Position numbers and translations under genes: made by a program. The notes beneath the pieces are model-generated. The model was given only the letters and a program-made list of their open reading frames with translations. It was not told where the DNA came from and searched no databases. A stretch of DNA of 64,000 bases from Diphasiastrum complanatum (Eukaryota > Streptophyta > Lycopodiopsida > Lycopodiales > Lycopodiaceae): the NCBI GenBank assembly GCA_029204225.1, contig CM055109.1:20766349-20830348 (forward strand), written 5' to 3'. Of the stretch, positions 11,079 through 23,086 are shown one piece after another (position 1 is the first letter of the stretch; each line of letters begins with the position of its first letter).

Positions 11079-14000
11079 ATGACCACTCCTCAGGGACCTG
11101 ATCAACCCCCGGAGAGAGGCTTCAACGAACTTGAAACAGAAGCCTTGGCTTACAAAAAAGGGAAGGAACCCATGGAAGTGGAAGAACAGGAACAGTTCGC
11201 CGAAGAACTCGACGAACTGGTTACCAAGGAGCAGTTCCTCCAATTGGTAACAGAAGTGGATGAACTGAAGTTGGCATTAGCCAATTTCAAGTCCAGTGTG
11301 GACGACTCGTTCGCTGAACTCAAAAACTTGTTTTTGAGTTCCGCGAAAGGAAGCCTTCCCTCCACTTCTCAGTTATCCCCTTCTCCACTTCCATCAGTTT
11401 CGGGTGAGACTTTACGGTCTCACCCCAGTGTTTTTAAAGATTTAAAGCCTCCTACTTTTAATGGGGAAGAGAAGGATAGAAGTGCAGATATTCTACAAAC
11501 CTTCCTCAGCAAATGGAAGAACATTCATGCTCTTAAACAGACCCCTGACCATTTGCAAGCAATTGAGGCCAGTCTTTCTTTAGGGCCTATGGCCTATAAG
11601 TGGTGGTTAAATCTCCAGGAGACTGGGCAGACTCCCCGGTCATGGAAAGCTTTTGAAGAAGCTTTCCTAAGAGAATTTCTACCAGAGAATGAACTTGATA
11701 GAGCCTGGGAAGCCTGGGAAAGAACAGTAATGGACAAGTCCCTCATCCAATATATCTCGCAGTATCGAGAAGCAATTTTAAAGATTAAAAATATGGATGA
11801 CTATCAAAAAATCAGGGGATTTGTCCGTGGCCTCAAAGATGAATATAAAGTAGAGGTCCAGAGAAACTCGCCTACTACCCTTGAGCAAGCTCTCAGATAT
11901 GCTCAAATCTATGATGATTCAGTGGGTAGGAAGAGAGCGAGACAGCAACCACTTTCTGAGCAGCTTCCTCAGAAAGACTTTCAATTTAAAAAGAAATTTT
12001 TAAAAAGAAAGAAAGAAGATAAATTTAAAGGTGAAGCTCCTCAGAAACGCCCTTCACTCATACAGCCCTTAAAACCAGATGATTTTGAGAAAGCCAAACA
12101 AGAACGTTTGTGCTTTGTGTGTATGGGCAAGGGACACACAGTCAGACAGTGTCCCAAGGGGCCTTTCACTAAAAAAGATAAAAAACAAGTTCATCTTGTT
12201 CAGACTGTATGTTTCCCCAGTGACTCGGCAGCTTCCGAGATCAAAGTGTATCATGAAGATCATGAACACTGTTGCCAGCTGACCTCTGCAATGCTAGCGA
12301 GACCCTTCAGCTTTGGGCCGCATGACCTAGTACGTATGCATGGGAAAGTTGGTAACCAGTCAGTAAGAGTCATGGTTGATGATGGGGCAACCCATAATTT
12401 CATCAACCACACCCTGGTTAAAAAGCTTAAACTACCAGAAGTACCTAGTCAGCATAGGTACATAGTTTCATTAGCTAAGGGTGAAGATAAAAAAATATGG
12501 GAAACTATGGTAAGTAAGTTAAATCTTGGTATTCAGGGGTACCAAGATCAAATAAACTTTCAGATAATGCACCTGGATCGAACAGACATTGTTCTCGGGA
12601 GAGATTGGCTCTACAGTTTAGGACCTTCCCTCCACAGAAACTATCAGGAGAACACCCTCAGCTTTCAGCATAAAGGCCGAGAGATCCAGTTGCATGGGGA
12701 GCATGATGTTCCCAACAGCCCTATGGTCTGCAGTTCAGAGCTCTGTCAGCTAATCGAAGACGAAGACCATCAGGTATTCTTATGTGACTTTCAGTTTATT
12801 CCTGAAGTTTCTATTTCCAGTTCTATTCAGCAGAAAATCAGTAAATTAGAAACTTTATTGTCTAAATTTAAAGATGTTTTTCCTGAAGATTTGCCACATG
12901 GTTTACCACCTAGCAGAGAGGTAGATCATGTAATAAACCTAGTACCAGGTACAGCACCTGTTTCTAAACCTCCGTATCGGGTCAGCCGAACAGAGGATGA
13001 AGAAATAACTAGGCAGTTAACAGACTATCTTGGGAAAGGCCAAATTCAGACCAGTAGTTCACCATGGGCCTCACCAGTCCTATTGGTGAAAAAGAAAGAA
13101 GGGTCTATGCGTCTTTGCGTAGATTACAGAGCCCTCAATAAAGTCACAATTAAGAATAAATACCCTATGCCTCGGGCAGACGAGTTGTTTGATCAACTCG
13201 ACGGGGCTAAGTTTTTCAGCAAAATAGATCTCAGATCGGGATATCATCAAGTCCGTATAAAATCGGAAGATGTCTCGAAAACAGCTTTTAAGACTCGTCA
13301 CGGTCATTACGAGTTTAAGGTGATGCCATTTGGGCTCACAAATGCTCTAGCTACCTTTATGACCTTGATGAACAGTGTCCTCAGACCATACTTGGGTAAG
13401 TTTGTAGTCGTATTTTTAGATGACATCCTCGTCTACAGTAAAACGAGGAAGGAGCATCTAAAACACCTCAGAAAGGTGTTTCGACTGCTTAGAAAGCATA
13501 AGCTTTATGCTAAACAATCCAAGTGTGAATTCTTCGTAGAAGAAGTAGCATATTTGGGTCACATTATCTCGTCAGATGGGATTAAAATGGACCCGAATAA
13601 GGTTAAAGCCATACTCAGTTGGCTGAGACCTCAGAATATTTTGGAACTTCAAATCTTTCTTGGTCTGGCGGGATATTACAGACGATTTGTCAAGGAATAT
13701 GCTCAGATAGCAGTCCCTATGACAAATCTCCTTAAGGGGAAGGGAAAGGAGTTCATTTGGGAGTCCGCACAACAGGAGAGCTTTGATGCTCTCAAAACAG
13801 CCTTAGCTACAGCACCAGTTTTAAAGGTCGTCGACCCCAATCAGCCATTTGTGGTCGAAACAGATGCTAGCGACTTTGCAGTAGGTGCTGTGCTAACTCA
13901 GGGTGGACGACCAGTTGCGTTCGAGAGTAAAAAACTCGAGCCAGCACAGACTAGGTATAGTGCCTATGAAAAGGAACTCTTTTCTATAGTCCATGCCCTT

Positions 14001-14468
14001 AAGACTTGGAGGCATTATTTGTATGGTGCCAACTTTGAGGTCCTGACAGACCATGAGAGTCTCAAATACCTTTGCAATCAACCTGAGCTTAGAGGTCGGA
14101 AAGCTCGTTGGGCAGAGTTGATGCAAGAGTTTGACATGTCTATCAGATATAGGCGTGGAAAATTCAATACAGTAGCAGATGCCCTTAGCAGAATGCCTAT
14201 GATAAACGAGCTGAGTTTTACTCAGATTCGTAATGAGTTACTCGAGTCCTTGAGAGGGAAATGGCAGCATGATGCATTCTTCTCTATTATCTGGAACTCA
14301 GTCCAGAACAGACAGTTACAGACTCCAGAACCAGTTCCCGGGGCTGGTGCCAGTTCATCCAAGAATACGGCAGCTTCCGTTGAGGATGATGATGAGTCCG
14401 AGTATACGTCATCAGATGACGTTGAGGATTCTGAGCCTGTATTACCCAAGCAAATTTCAAGGATTTGA
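11079..14468 (+). CDS. Gypsy-A Gag-protease-RT-RNase H polyprotein
   Basis: This is an 1129-aa intact frame starting at ATG 11079. Gag (residues ~110-300) is a retrotransposon gag domain with WWLNL and [10 protein letters not shown]; the zinc knuckle is [14 protein letters not shown] (~346). The aspartic protease has [11 protein letters not shown] (~435). RT (about 625-800) has [38 protein letters not shown] and the catalytic FLDDILVYS. RNase H has [13 protein letters not shown] and [10 protein letters not shown]. It ends a few residues beyond the linker where the inversion breakpoint occurs, so integrase is not fused. Its intactness fits a recent insertion, yet the orientation is opposite to the LTRs. 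Confidence 0.93.
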   Translation: MTTPQGPDQPPERGFNELETEALAYKKGKEPMEVEEQEQFAEELDELVTKEQFLQLVTEVDELKLALANFKSSVDDSFAELKNLFLSSAKGSLPSTSQLSPSPLPSVSGETLRSHPSVFKDLKPPTFNGEEKDRSADILQTFLSKWKNIHALKQTPDHLQAIEASLSLGPMAYKWWLNLQETGQTPRSWKAFEEAFLREFLPENELDRAWEAWERTVMDKSLIQYISQYREAILKIKNMDDYQKIRGFVRGLKDEYKVEVQRNSPTTLEQALRYAQIYDDSVGRKRARQQPLSEQLPQKDFQFKKKFLKRKKEDKFKGEAPQKRPSLIQPLKPDDFEKAKQERLCFVCMGKGHTVRQCPKGPFTKKDKKQVHLVQTVCFPSDSAASEIKVYHEDHEHCCQLTSAMLARPFSFGPHDLVRMHGKVGNQSVRVMVDDGATHNFINHTLVKKLKLPEVPSQHRYIVSLAKGEDKKIWETMVSKLNLGIQGYQDQINFQIMHLDRTDIVLGRDWLYSLGPSLHRNYQENTLSFQHKGREIQLHGEHDVPNSPMVCSSELCQLIEDEDHQVFLCDFQFIPEVSISSSIQQKISKLETLLSKFKDVFPEDLPHGLPPSREVDHVINLVPGTAPVSKPPYRVSRTEDEEITRQLTDYLGKGQIQTSSSPWASPVLLVKKKEGSMRLCVDYRALNKVTIKNKYPMPRADELFDQLDGAKFFSKIDLRSGYHQVRIKSEDVSKTAFKTRHGHYEFKVMPFGLTNALATFMTLMNSVLRPYLGKFVVVFLDDILVYSKTRKEHLKHLRKVFRLLRKHKLYAKQSKCEFFVEEVAYLGHIISSDGIKMDPNKVKAILSWLRPQNILELQIFLGLAGYYRRFVKEYAQIAVPMTNLLKGKGKEFIWESAQQESFDALKTALATAPVLKVVDPNQPFVVETDASDFAVGAVLTQGGRPVAFESKKLEPAQTRYSAYEKELFSIVHALKTWRHYLYGANFEVLTDHESLKYLCNQPELRGRKARWAELMQEFDMSIRYRRGKFNTVADALSRMPMINELSFTQIRNELLESLRGKWQHDAFFSIIWNSVQNRQLQTPEPVPGAGASSSKNTAASVEDDDESEYTSSDDVEDSEPVLPKQISRI
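14182..14453 (+). repeat. Inverted repeat arm inside Gypsy-A
   Basis: This is the partner of 10258-10530. Beyond 14453 the sequence is leader with the primer-binding site in the opposite orientation. Confidence 0.92.
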
Positions 14469-14580
14469 AAGTTGTTCCTACAGCGATTTTCCTCCTCAAT
14501 TCTTTCCTGAGAATCTGAGAAATCTTTCCTATCTTCTGATAGCTTTCTCTACTGCTGTCCTGAACTCCCTAGGATGGGGA

Positions 14581-14594
14581 TGGCACTGATACCA
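14581..14594 (-). promoter_or_regulatory. Gypsy-A primer-binding site (initiator Met tRNA type)
   Basis: On the minus strand TGGTATCAGTGCCA begins one base inside the LTR. The TGGTATCAG core is the usual complement of the plant initiator methionine tRNA 3' end. Confidence 0.85.
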
Positions 14595-14595
14595 G

Positions 14596-14953
14596 TGTAA
14601 TAGATCCTAACACCAGAGTAGGGCAAACACTAACTGATCCACCCAACCTTGCCTACTCCCTGATATAGAGTAAGCCCCTCCTAGCCCAGTGTGAGGACTG
14701 GTAGCATGCTACTGCCAAGTGTCTGCCGCATGGCACTGACGTGGCCGACTGCACGTCGGGACCCAACTGGGGGCCCTATCCTGCTGACAGGGTCCCTAGG
14801 CTGTGTTAGGCCCGCCATGGCTATGGACCGTGCTGGGGCACACTACTCACACTGTCTTGCCCTGTTGGTCATGTACGCTGGACACGACCCTGACTGTGGT
14901 ATCTGACCTATCTGTGTTCTCTAGGGTTCGGCATTGGTTACGAGCTCGTAACA
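14596..14953 (-). repeat. Gypsy-A LTR (5' LTR)
   Basis: This is the partner of 8208-8565, same orientation and about 99% identical. It is followed by GCTAC, the target duplication. Confidence 0.95.
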
Positions 14954-17900
14954 GCTACGGCGTGGATGGGTCAGTGGAAGTAGTCCCATCTGGCCTCCCA
15001 ATTACGTGAGATCTCGCACTCCTGCAGTAGGCAAATCACAACAATCATGTAACCATAGCTGCCATAGCATAAAAGAATCGAATCAGACTTGAGTGAGAAA
15101 CAACAAACTAGACACTGAAGAGTCATACCTGTGCTCGACCAAGGCTGACGTCTGAATCCCCTCGCCGATGCGGTCCATGAACTCGTAAATGAGGCCGAGA
15201 GTGCACCCCTCACGGTCTACCAGGCGCAGCACTCTGAAAATGGGTAGAAGGACCCCAGTAATCTCCTCAGCATCTCTCCAGAACGGCTCACCGAACAAAG
15301 TGGACCGGAAAAACGTCGCATGTGGGACGTCCATGAACTCTCGGAAGGACTCGCTGGAAACCATCCGCCGCAATGCGTCCTTCACTAATACTAATCGCTC
15401 TAGCACCAAAAAGTAAAAGGCAAAGTGTGTGGGTGTTGGCTTCTTCAGGTTCAGGTGCGAGAAGGTGCGGAATAGGGCCAGCACACGCCTCTTCCTGGTA
15501 ACAAAAGTGACCAGGCGCATGGTCGTAGAAGTGACCCTGCAACACAGACATCCAGTGAAAAATTTAGACAATAGTTGAGATGTGTTTAGCAGCATGGAAC
15601 AGGCGTCAATCAAGATAGCATAGCAAATGGAGAAACCAATACCTCTCTGATCCATGGAAGTGCACACAGGTCATGGATGAGCAAGTCTATACAATGCGCA
15701 GCACAAGGTGTCCACACAATGCTGGGGTGCTCCCTTGTCATAATCTCTCCCATCTGCTTGCAGTTCGAAGCGTTGTCCGTGACAACCTGAACCACATGCT
15801 CTACTCCAATGTCAACAATAACATCTCTGATAACCTCCCATATAAAATCGGCTGTGATGGCATCACCACCTCGAGTGGCATCCACGCCACGTAGGAATAC
15901 TGTGCCAAGCGGGCAAGAAACCAAGACATTGATGACGGATCGCCGACGAATGTCGGTCCATCCATCACTCAATATCGTGCATCCATACCTGCCACAAAAC
16001 ACCCATTAGCCGAATGCAAAAATTGCGCCACGAGTCAACCCTAAACGCATGCAATGGGTTTATGAAAACAAAGTACTTACATCTGCCAAGCTGAGCGAAT
16101 GGAACTCAACTCCCGCGTAATGGTCTCCTCCTCCTGACGAAGCATCCTGCCTCGCAATGCCTCTCGTCTGGGAGGCGTCCATGTAGCATCCACGACTGCC
16201 ATCTGTGCGCAAAACTCCCTGAACACCCAAGTGTCAGCAATAGCAAAAGGAACGCCGCACTCGTAAAAGAACTGACCAGCAAGTCGAGTGCACCGGGCAT
16301 GCTGCTCTCTCTGCCACCCGCATCGATGAAGGGTCTGCTGTCTGGGCCTAACCTCTCTCTGCTGTGCACATGGCGCTCGTGGTCTAACACGCGAACCGGA
16401 TGGCTGATCTGTGGGTGTATCACTCTCTCTGGGAGGACCTGTCGAACCATGTGCTGCATCTGCCGCCGAAGAAGAGGAGGGACGAGAAGGACCCGCTGCA
16501 GCTGATCCAACCTGCTCATGTGACGCTCTCCCCTCTGAACTAAGCCCTGCTGCTGCGGGTGGAACTGGAGTGGCCCCTCCTGGACCATGCACTGCACCTA
16601 AACCCTGCCCAGAACATGTTGTACTAGGCTCTGCACCCGTAGTAGGCCGTGCCTGCCTACCTACCTGTGGGCCCTGCCTGTGAACCTGCAGCTGCTCTTG
16701 CTCCCTGTCCCTGTTCGGAAACCTGTGATGCACCACCGTGCCCGTACATAATAGACAACCTCTCTCTCTCCTCACCAAAAATCCTGGGGCAATCAGATAT
16801 GCCCAATGCCCGCCCACCCGGCCCTCGGACCCTCAGTAAGTGAGCCCTAACCCTGATAAGTGATCCTGTGAAGAGACCACCACAATGCAAGCATCTCCAT
16901 CTACGGACTCCCGTGCCATGGTGTTTAGCCACATCCCCCTCAGTAAGCTCAACCTCGTCCCAAAGGCCTCGGCCCTGCACCGGCATCGTGTCAACACGAG
17001 ATCAAACTTGCGAACAAAAACAAGCAGGCAACCGTTCAGTAGAAGAAAACACACTGCATGGAAAAACATTACCAGCCTAAAACAGAGCTGAACACATCCG
17101 AGCACGCGTCACATTGATTCTAGTAAAATCATAGCAAGTGCCAAAAAACACACGAGACTAGGGCGAGGGATAGAATAATTCCAATGTGAGCGAAAACGGG
17201 CGACTGGCGCTAGCGTGGGAGTCCTTGCAAGCGTCTCTGAGTCCAGTGCAGGCCTAAACCACGCTACTGGCGGATGCTTGCACGATGCTCTAACCCTAAA
17301 CCCTAAAAAACATGGAATTAGGGCAACAAAATTAAAATTTGTGCTACGAACGTAGATGGGCAGAACGGAGGTCACAGGAGTCTGTGCGGGCATGTGGAAA
17401 TGCATTCTAGGCTCAGACACCACCTGAATCGGTTGCCCAGAAGCCATTTTCTGAAAATGGCAGAAAAAAACAAGCATTTGGATTGTGGTGTTCAAATCTC
17501 GCAAGGTGTGCCGTAATGGTTGAAACTGACCCCGTAGGACTCACCGTGGGCATGAAGAAAGGTGGTCTAGAGCCAAACTGTGCTTGATTTGGTTGCCTAC
17601 AGTTCAATGTCAACACTTGCAAAAAAACAAGCCTACACTTACCAAAAATCAAAAACTGATCGTTTCGATCTCCACGAAGCTCAGATCCCCTTGGCACCGT
17701 GCACACCACCTCCGTATCGCTGAGTAGATGCCCGTCGACTATCCACACGCCAAGATCCGATGCCTACAGCTCAAAACAAAAAAAAATTAACACCTCCATG
17801 GCTGGCGCGATTCTGGCCGTGAAGAGGTGTTCAAAAATTTTTATTTACTATTTTTTTAAAAAAACGTTTCTGGAACGATTCTGGGCTGAGAATCGCGTTT

Positions 17901-17958
17901 CTCAGAAAAGAGAGTTCCGAAACGCTTAGCCCCAAAATCGCGTTTCGGTGCAACTATG

Positions 17959-17966
17959 GTTTTAAT
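17959..17966. repeat. hAT-A target-site duplication, right
   Basis: The 8-bp GTTTTAAT is identical to 6317-6324. Confidence 0.92.
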
Positions 17967-18974
17967 AGTGTATAGGGATATGAATTTGAGTACTCTAATT
18001 TGTATTTGAACTTTTATCACTTTTGGTCCGCTACTATGTTGCTTCAAAACGTTCCGGAACACTATCCAAAAGAAACATAGCTATCATAGTATTAAGTGTT
18101 GGTTTGTTGTAAACAAAATCCAATCATCAAAAGTCTTCAAAACCAAAAAGTGAGGCCTTCGTAGCCTTGCTGCCACAGTGCCATGTTTAATATTAGGGTT
18201 GAAAGAAGAGCTTTAGAAGGTGTAAACACTAAAAGTTCTTGCATCAATCATCATAAAAGAGGTATTTATCATAATTTCAGCCAAAGGTACTTCATGTGCA
18301 CACAAGTTCAGTGCTCAATAATAGCAAGGCAATTTGATAATTGTAGACCAAGGAAAACCCCTTGAACCTTGGCTAACAAGGTAATTTTGGAAGTTTTAAC
18401 TTTGTTATAGAATGATTGATTGATATCATGGGAAGATGCCCACTCCAGCAGACATGCTAAAAGAAAAGAATGATATAGGTCATGCACATAGCAAAGACTT
18501 ATAATCAAAATAGTTCTAACATTTGAGGCTCAAAAGGGTTAAAACTAAGGCGCTAGAAGACATTGAAAGTGTCCACTGCATAAAACAAAGAAGAAAGCTC
18601 CTAATACGTCTAGCTATTCAATGCGAACGTGCTTTTGAATTAATACTTGAAACAATATACCAGATATGACAGCTGCTTTCATTGAGAAACTTTTCTAGCA
18701 AGCCATATGTCCAATCCAAAGACATTTCAAAATCTGATACAATTGTTGTTGATACTTAGTGGAGAAAAAAGGCTAGTCTTATTTCTAATCTCTACAAAAA
18801 ATTCTCCAAGAGATGGAAGGAAATAAAATTACATTGTCTAAATAATTCACAAAAAAAACAAAAGAAAAAACGTTTGTAGCATTCCAATCCAAAATGCTTT
18901 GGAATCCCGGAACGCAACGCATAATCTAAAATCTAGATAATACAAAATTCTTGTAGCAAAAGTTCTGAGAATTG
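17967..18974. other. Intron sequence between hAT-A and Gypsy-B
   Basis: This stretch is AT-rich. GTTCCGGAACA-type palindromes near 18050 and TTTGGAATCCCGGAACGC near 18900 resemble the subterminal sequences of hAT-C, so a small hAT derivative may be hidden here. I could not set its ends. Confidence 0.4.
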
Positions 18975-20579
18975 ACCATGATGATGATGGATGATGTGCT
19001 CTTGTAGATTTTGTTGATGATATTTTGACTTATAGACTACAATGTAGGTAAGGACAAGCATATGACTCACCTTAGAACTGTGTTGCCTACTCTGAGGGAG
19101 AACATTTTATTTGCCAATAATAAAAAGAGTGGGTTGTTCAGAAAAGGAATAGAGTATCTTGGTCATAGAGTATCTACTAATAGAGTGAGACCAAATCCTA
19201 AGAAAGTTGTTGTGATCGTTGCATGGCCTGTGCCAGTTGATTTGACAATAGTCCATTCTCTTCTTGAATTGGCAATAATTTATAAAAAATATGTTAAGAA
19301 ATACTCCTAAATTGCAGCACCTTTGACTAATTTGAATCAAAAGAATAGATTTGGTGACGTGACAGAACTACAGCAAGCAAGCTTTGATCCTTCAAAGCAA
19401 ACTATCGAGACCTATGAGTTGATAGTGGTCTAAATTTAAGAAAGAAGTAAACCATTATGTGATACGTTGTTTTAATTGCCTTGATTGTTACGCCCGTTAC
19501 TCATGCCCGAGAAGAGATGGGAGAGTATTCTTATGGACTTTATTACATGCTTACCACGTACGCAGCAACAACATAATGCTATCCTAGTTGTGGTTGACAA
19601 ACTCACTAAAATTATTCATTTTATCCTGACTAATAATAAGATTGATGCACATGGCATGGCTTATTGTAGCATGTATTCAGACTTTGTGGATTACCTAGAT
19701 CCATTGTGTCTGACAAAGACTCATTTCAATAGTAGTTTTTGGACTCCAATATTTGCAAAGCTGGAGGTCCAATTGGAAATGAGGAGTATTGATTATCCTG
19801 AGATGGATGGACAAAGGGAGAGAGCCAATCGAACTTTGGAAGACAATCATAAGGCATATGTGAGTGAAAAGCAAATGCAATGGGAGTGTTACCTAGAGTC
19901 TTTTCAAGCTTTACTATGGTTTTAGACCAGCTAGTCCAGTTACTATATATAATACATATGCCTCATAAGACGCTAGTGTTGTGGAAATTCTAACTCAGAT
20001 GCAATAGATGTTGGAGTTAGCAAAAGAAAATGTGAGAGCGGTGATGAATCGGGCAAAGACTTACACCAATTTGGATCGTACACCAAGAGAGTTCGACGAA
20101 GGAGATATGATATATCTCAACATTCCAAAGGACTCAAAGACCCTTAAGACATGGAAGTGTTACAGGTTGTCACCTAGATATTGTGGACCTTGGAAACTTA
20201 TTACAAGGATTAATAGCATTGCTTATGAATTGGATTTGACTATTAACTATAGGGTTCATCATGTTTTTCAAGTTTCATGCTTAAAGCAGGTTTTCCATGA
20301 CAGTGATAACTTGTTGGCTGATGGCCTTGTATTGTTTCAGGAGCATGGGGAGGTGATGCATGGACCAGCAAGAGCATTAGACCCAAGGTAGAGACAATTG
20401 TGGAATCGTTTGCTTCATCAGTACTTGGTTGCATGGCATGGACGACCTCTTAGTGATGCTACCTTGGAGGCCGCACATAAGTTGCATGCACATGTACAGT
20501 TACTTCAAATTGATAAAGAGATGGATTTGTTGAGTGATTCTGTGTATTTACTTAGGGTTTTGTTAGCTTGTGCACAACA
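18975..20579 (+). mobile_element. Gypsy-B, 3' part (RT end, integrase, chromodomain)
   Basis: This continues the copy at 5770-6183. It begins in RT (MMMMDDVL, DILT), then LGHRVSTNRVRPNPKK, an integrase core (LMDFITCLPRTQQQHN, near 19520) and the integrase C-terminus with chromodomain-like end (20008-20500). The homology ends with an LTR tail ending GCACAACA (20579). Many stops and deletions; dead. It shares with Gypsy-D a TAA codon in the same place (after KKYS, about 19307). Confidence 0.82.
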
Positions 20580-22754
20580 AGGTACCATCGCAATATAAAC
20601 AACGCCATCTGCATGCAACTGAACCTGCAAAAACTACTGAGTATCTAGAGCTCAAAGAGATCCACCTCCACCCACATGCCATGTCCCCACACAAGCATGG
20701 CTATAGAAACCCTATGACCATATAAGAGGTCAGAAACTCAATGCAAAGTGGATAGGTGAACGAAAAAAAAAGAGCTAAAACACCTCAAAAGCCACCTATC
20801 CCCAAATCATAATGCCAATGGATGCACCCCTATATCACTAAACCTTAAACCTTACACCTAAAAAAAACTATGCAAAAGAGCCTCATGCACATCAACCACA
20901 AGAATGGTCATGGTGACCACCTATGCCAAAATAAGCTTGGGAACATGCAATCACTCTCTCCCTAGCAACCCTACAGCCAAACCTAGCAATAGGATTCACT
21001 CAAAAAAATTTCACTATAGCCTCCAAACAAAGCAAAAAAAAAAGTGCGATGCTTCTTAGCACTTATCTAAGAGTCATGTTCACGAGGCCTATTTTTAGCA
21101 TGTGGGTTGACTAGGGAAAGGGAAGATTTGTCACATTTATGATCAAGTTTCTCCAGTCACACCAACGGTCATGTATGCTATTGAAACCCATTGCACAAGG
21201 CTCACACTATGAATTGGGCTAGCCTCTCTCACCTCCATGTTGGCAAGATGTTCGAACTGATCTAAGTGAAGGTCTCACCACCACATCACATAGTGTTGGC
21301 AAAGTTCGCAATGCCTCTTCTCTAGATCAAAGCTATTTTCAAAGTTATAATTTATCTGCAGAAGATCAAAGTGTTGGGAGATAATGACAACACCAATCAT
21401 CCATGTTTAGCAATTTCAACTTCTCAAAATCTCCGCGAGTAACATGATACCCAAAGGCCACAAGACTCATGGATTCATATGGTGTCTCCAATCTAGATCT
21501 CGAGATATCACACAGTTTGAGATTTAACTTGGGACAGTTGATGGTGTCATCACACGACCTCAAGTTGAGACTAGCAAATTCTTAGAATGCCTTGTAAAGC
21601 AAAAAATTTATCAGATATGTTTCATGCTATTGAAAGGCCCACTCGATTAGCTAAAACAAGTTCTAAGCTATATCAGCACTATTGAGGGCTCTTTGTTATC
21701 GTCTTCACATATTTCCAAACGACCATAGAATGATTCAAAATTTTTCTCACAAACAGGAGAAGATGATTCATAATTTCCGACATTCTAAGAACGGAATTCA
21801 AAATAATTTTGTAAGCTTGCGCAAAGTAACAATTTGATGTGAAGACATGTTCTATACATAAAAAAAATCTTTTCATCTTAGCATTAAAATCTTTATATCC
21901 ATCAAAGACCTAAAACTAGTGTACAAAAGCATGCAATAACTCAAACAACTTGAGATGAACTAGACTAATCCTTATAGTAGAAAAGTGTCAATATTTGGAG
22001 TTTTGACAAATGCCTTTGATATGCAATCGTGACAACATGGACTCTTATGTATGATAATATACCACTAGCATGAGATTTAAGCCACTAAGATCTCAAGCAT
22101 TGCCAAACTACGTGTCCATTATTCCTAATATAAAGACATTATGTTTCATTAACATTTCGAACTACTTGAGTTCTTATCAACCCCTTAACTACAATTTCTA
22201 ATGGGGGGTCCAATTGTAGTTTGATAGCTCATAGCACTCTTTGATGATTTCTGTCCAATACATTCATTTGGTAGGCCTTCAAGGATTGTAGGAGCCTATG
22301 ATTATGCTATTTGCGAATTCATTTGTCATTTTCTCCTGTGGAGTCTTGAATGCATACTCATGGGATAGACTCCTATTGATGTACCTTTGACATGGGTTTA
22401 AAGACAAAAAAAACCTTTCACTTGGCCTTGTCTACTCAGTTTGTGCAGCAATGATTCAGCAAAGCAACCATACAAAAATATAAACTTTAAAAAGATATTT
22501 TGATAGCATCTCACAAACAAAATTAAAGATGCTTGGGGATGAAAACAACACAAGTTTTGAATGCATGTTGCAACCAGGGCACCCCCTGCAAGGGTCCTGG
22601 TTAAGTGGGAGAATGTCACTCATTCCCTCACTTAACTAGGATGTGACCCTAGTTATAACAGGCAATTAAAGCCCGTGCTGAACCTAACAAGAGGCATTAT
22701 AATGGTCAATAGTTCAAAACTTTCTCTCTCATTCATATGATACTCAATACTTAC
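20580..22754. other. Intron, nothing recognised
   Basis: This 2.2 kb of AT-rich sequence holds no ORF, terminal repeat or domain that I recognise. It joins the 5' end of the 20.5-kb CPSF100 intron (donor GTAAGT at 22754). Confidence 0.5.
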
Positions 22755-22948
22755 AGGTTGAGATGTTGTAAACTCCAACTCATCATCCTTTGAAACATAA
22801 TCTTCAGGATTTATAATCTCCCCATACTCGTCCCACTCGTTATTATTCTCATGGAAAGGGAACATTGGTGCCACACTAGTTGTTGAAGGAATAAAACCAT
22901 CAATGAAAACATCTCGATGCAAACTAGCTCGAATTGGTGGGACGATTC
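22755..22948 (-). CDS. CPSF100: CPSF100 exon
   Basis: This exon is 194 nt, entering in phase 1 and leaving in phase 0. It encodes GIVPPIRASLHRDVFIDGF, then STTSVAPMFPFHENNNEWDE, YGEIINPEDY and an acidic end. This is one of the best conserved plant CPSF100 stretches (DGFxPxxxSVAPMFP, EWDxxGEIINPxDYV). Acceptor is CAG (22950-22949) and donor GTAAGT. It is an isolated exon between 19.4-kb and 20.5-kb introns. Confidence 0.95.
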
Positions 22949-22987
22949 CTGTTTTAAAAGAAAACGACACTTCAAGATAGAAGTTAA

Positions 22988-22991
<4 letters not shown>

Positions 22992-23083
<92 letters not shown>
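22992..23083. repeat. (CT)n microsatellite, 92 bp
   Basis: This is a pure tract 44 bp upstream of a CPSF100 acceptor. On the transcribed (minus) strand it reads (GA)n, so it is a purine-rich block just beyond the polypyrimidine tract. No LINE end is attached. Confidence 0.97.

Positions 23084-23086
<3 letters not shown>

Larger units (their letters stand above)
8208..14953 (-). mobile_element. Gypsy-A, young Ty3/Gypsy chromovirus, internally rearranged
   Basis: This is a 6.7-kb LTR retrotransposon inserted in the hAT-A transposase gene. The two 358-bp LTRs differ at only three positions, and GCTAC is duplicated at 8203-8207 and 14954-14958. By its primer-binding site (14581-14594) and polypurine tract (8566-8578) it is on the minus strand. 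Integrase and chromodomain (8577-10540) follow that direction, but leader, gag, protease, RT and RNase H (10531-14468) are inverted. A 272-bp inverted repeat flanks the inverted block, and a Copia-like segment sits in integrase. It cannot encode a continuous polyprotein. Confidence 0.93.
6798..16986 (-). pseudogene. hAT-A transposase (BED / DUF659 / hATC), broken
   Basis: This is a DNA transposase of the hAT superfamily. Parts in order on the minus strand: BED zinc finger at about 16986-16750 (CLHCGGLF...RVRAHLLR...ISDC); a low-complexity linker; an N-terminal region with ECGVPFA and VVDATWTPPRREALRG (16280-16078); an intron; the catalytic core (15990-15611) with SDGWTDIRRRSVI, VVTDNASNCKQ and WTPCAAHCIDLL; the next exon 15537-15129; then RWDYFH, where Gypsy-A is inserted; then 8207-8109; and the hATC dimerisation region with ERNWSAWALYH (about 8010-7610). 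A long acidic, Arg-rich tail follows at 7595-6798. In-frame stops occur in the RWDYFH exon (TGA) and twice before ERNWSAW (TGA, TAG), so it is inactive. Intron borders follow GT-AG. Confidence 0.88.

Noticed and set aside
16299-16683. Cys-rich plus-strand frames
   Set aside because: Opposite strand of the hAT-A linker and N-terminal region; composition artefact.
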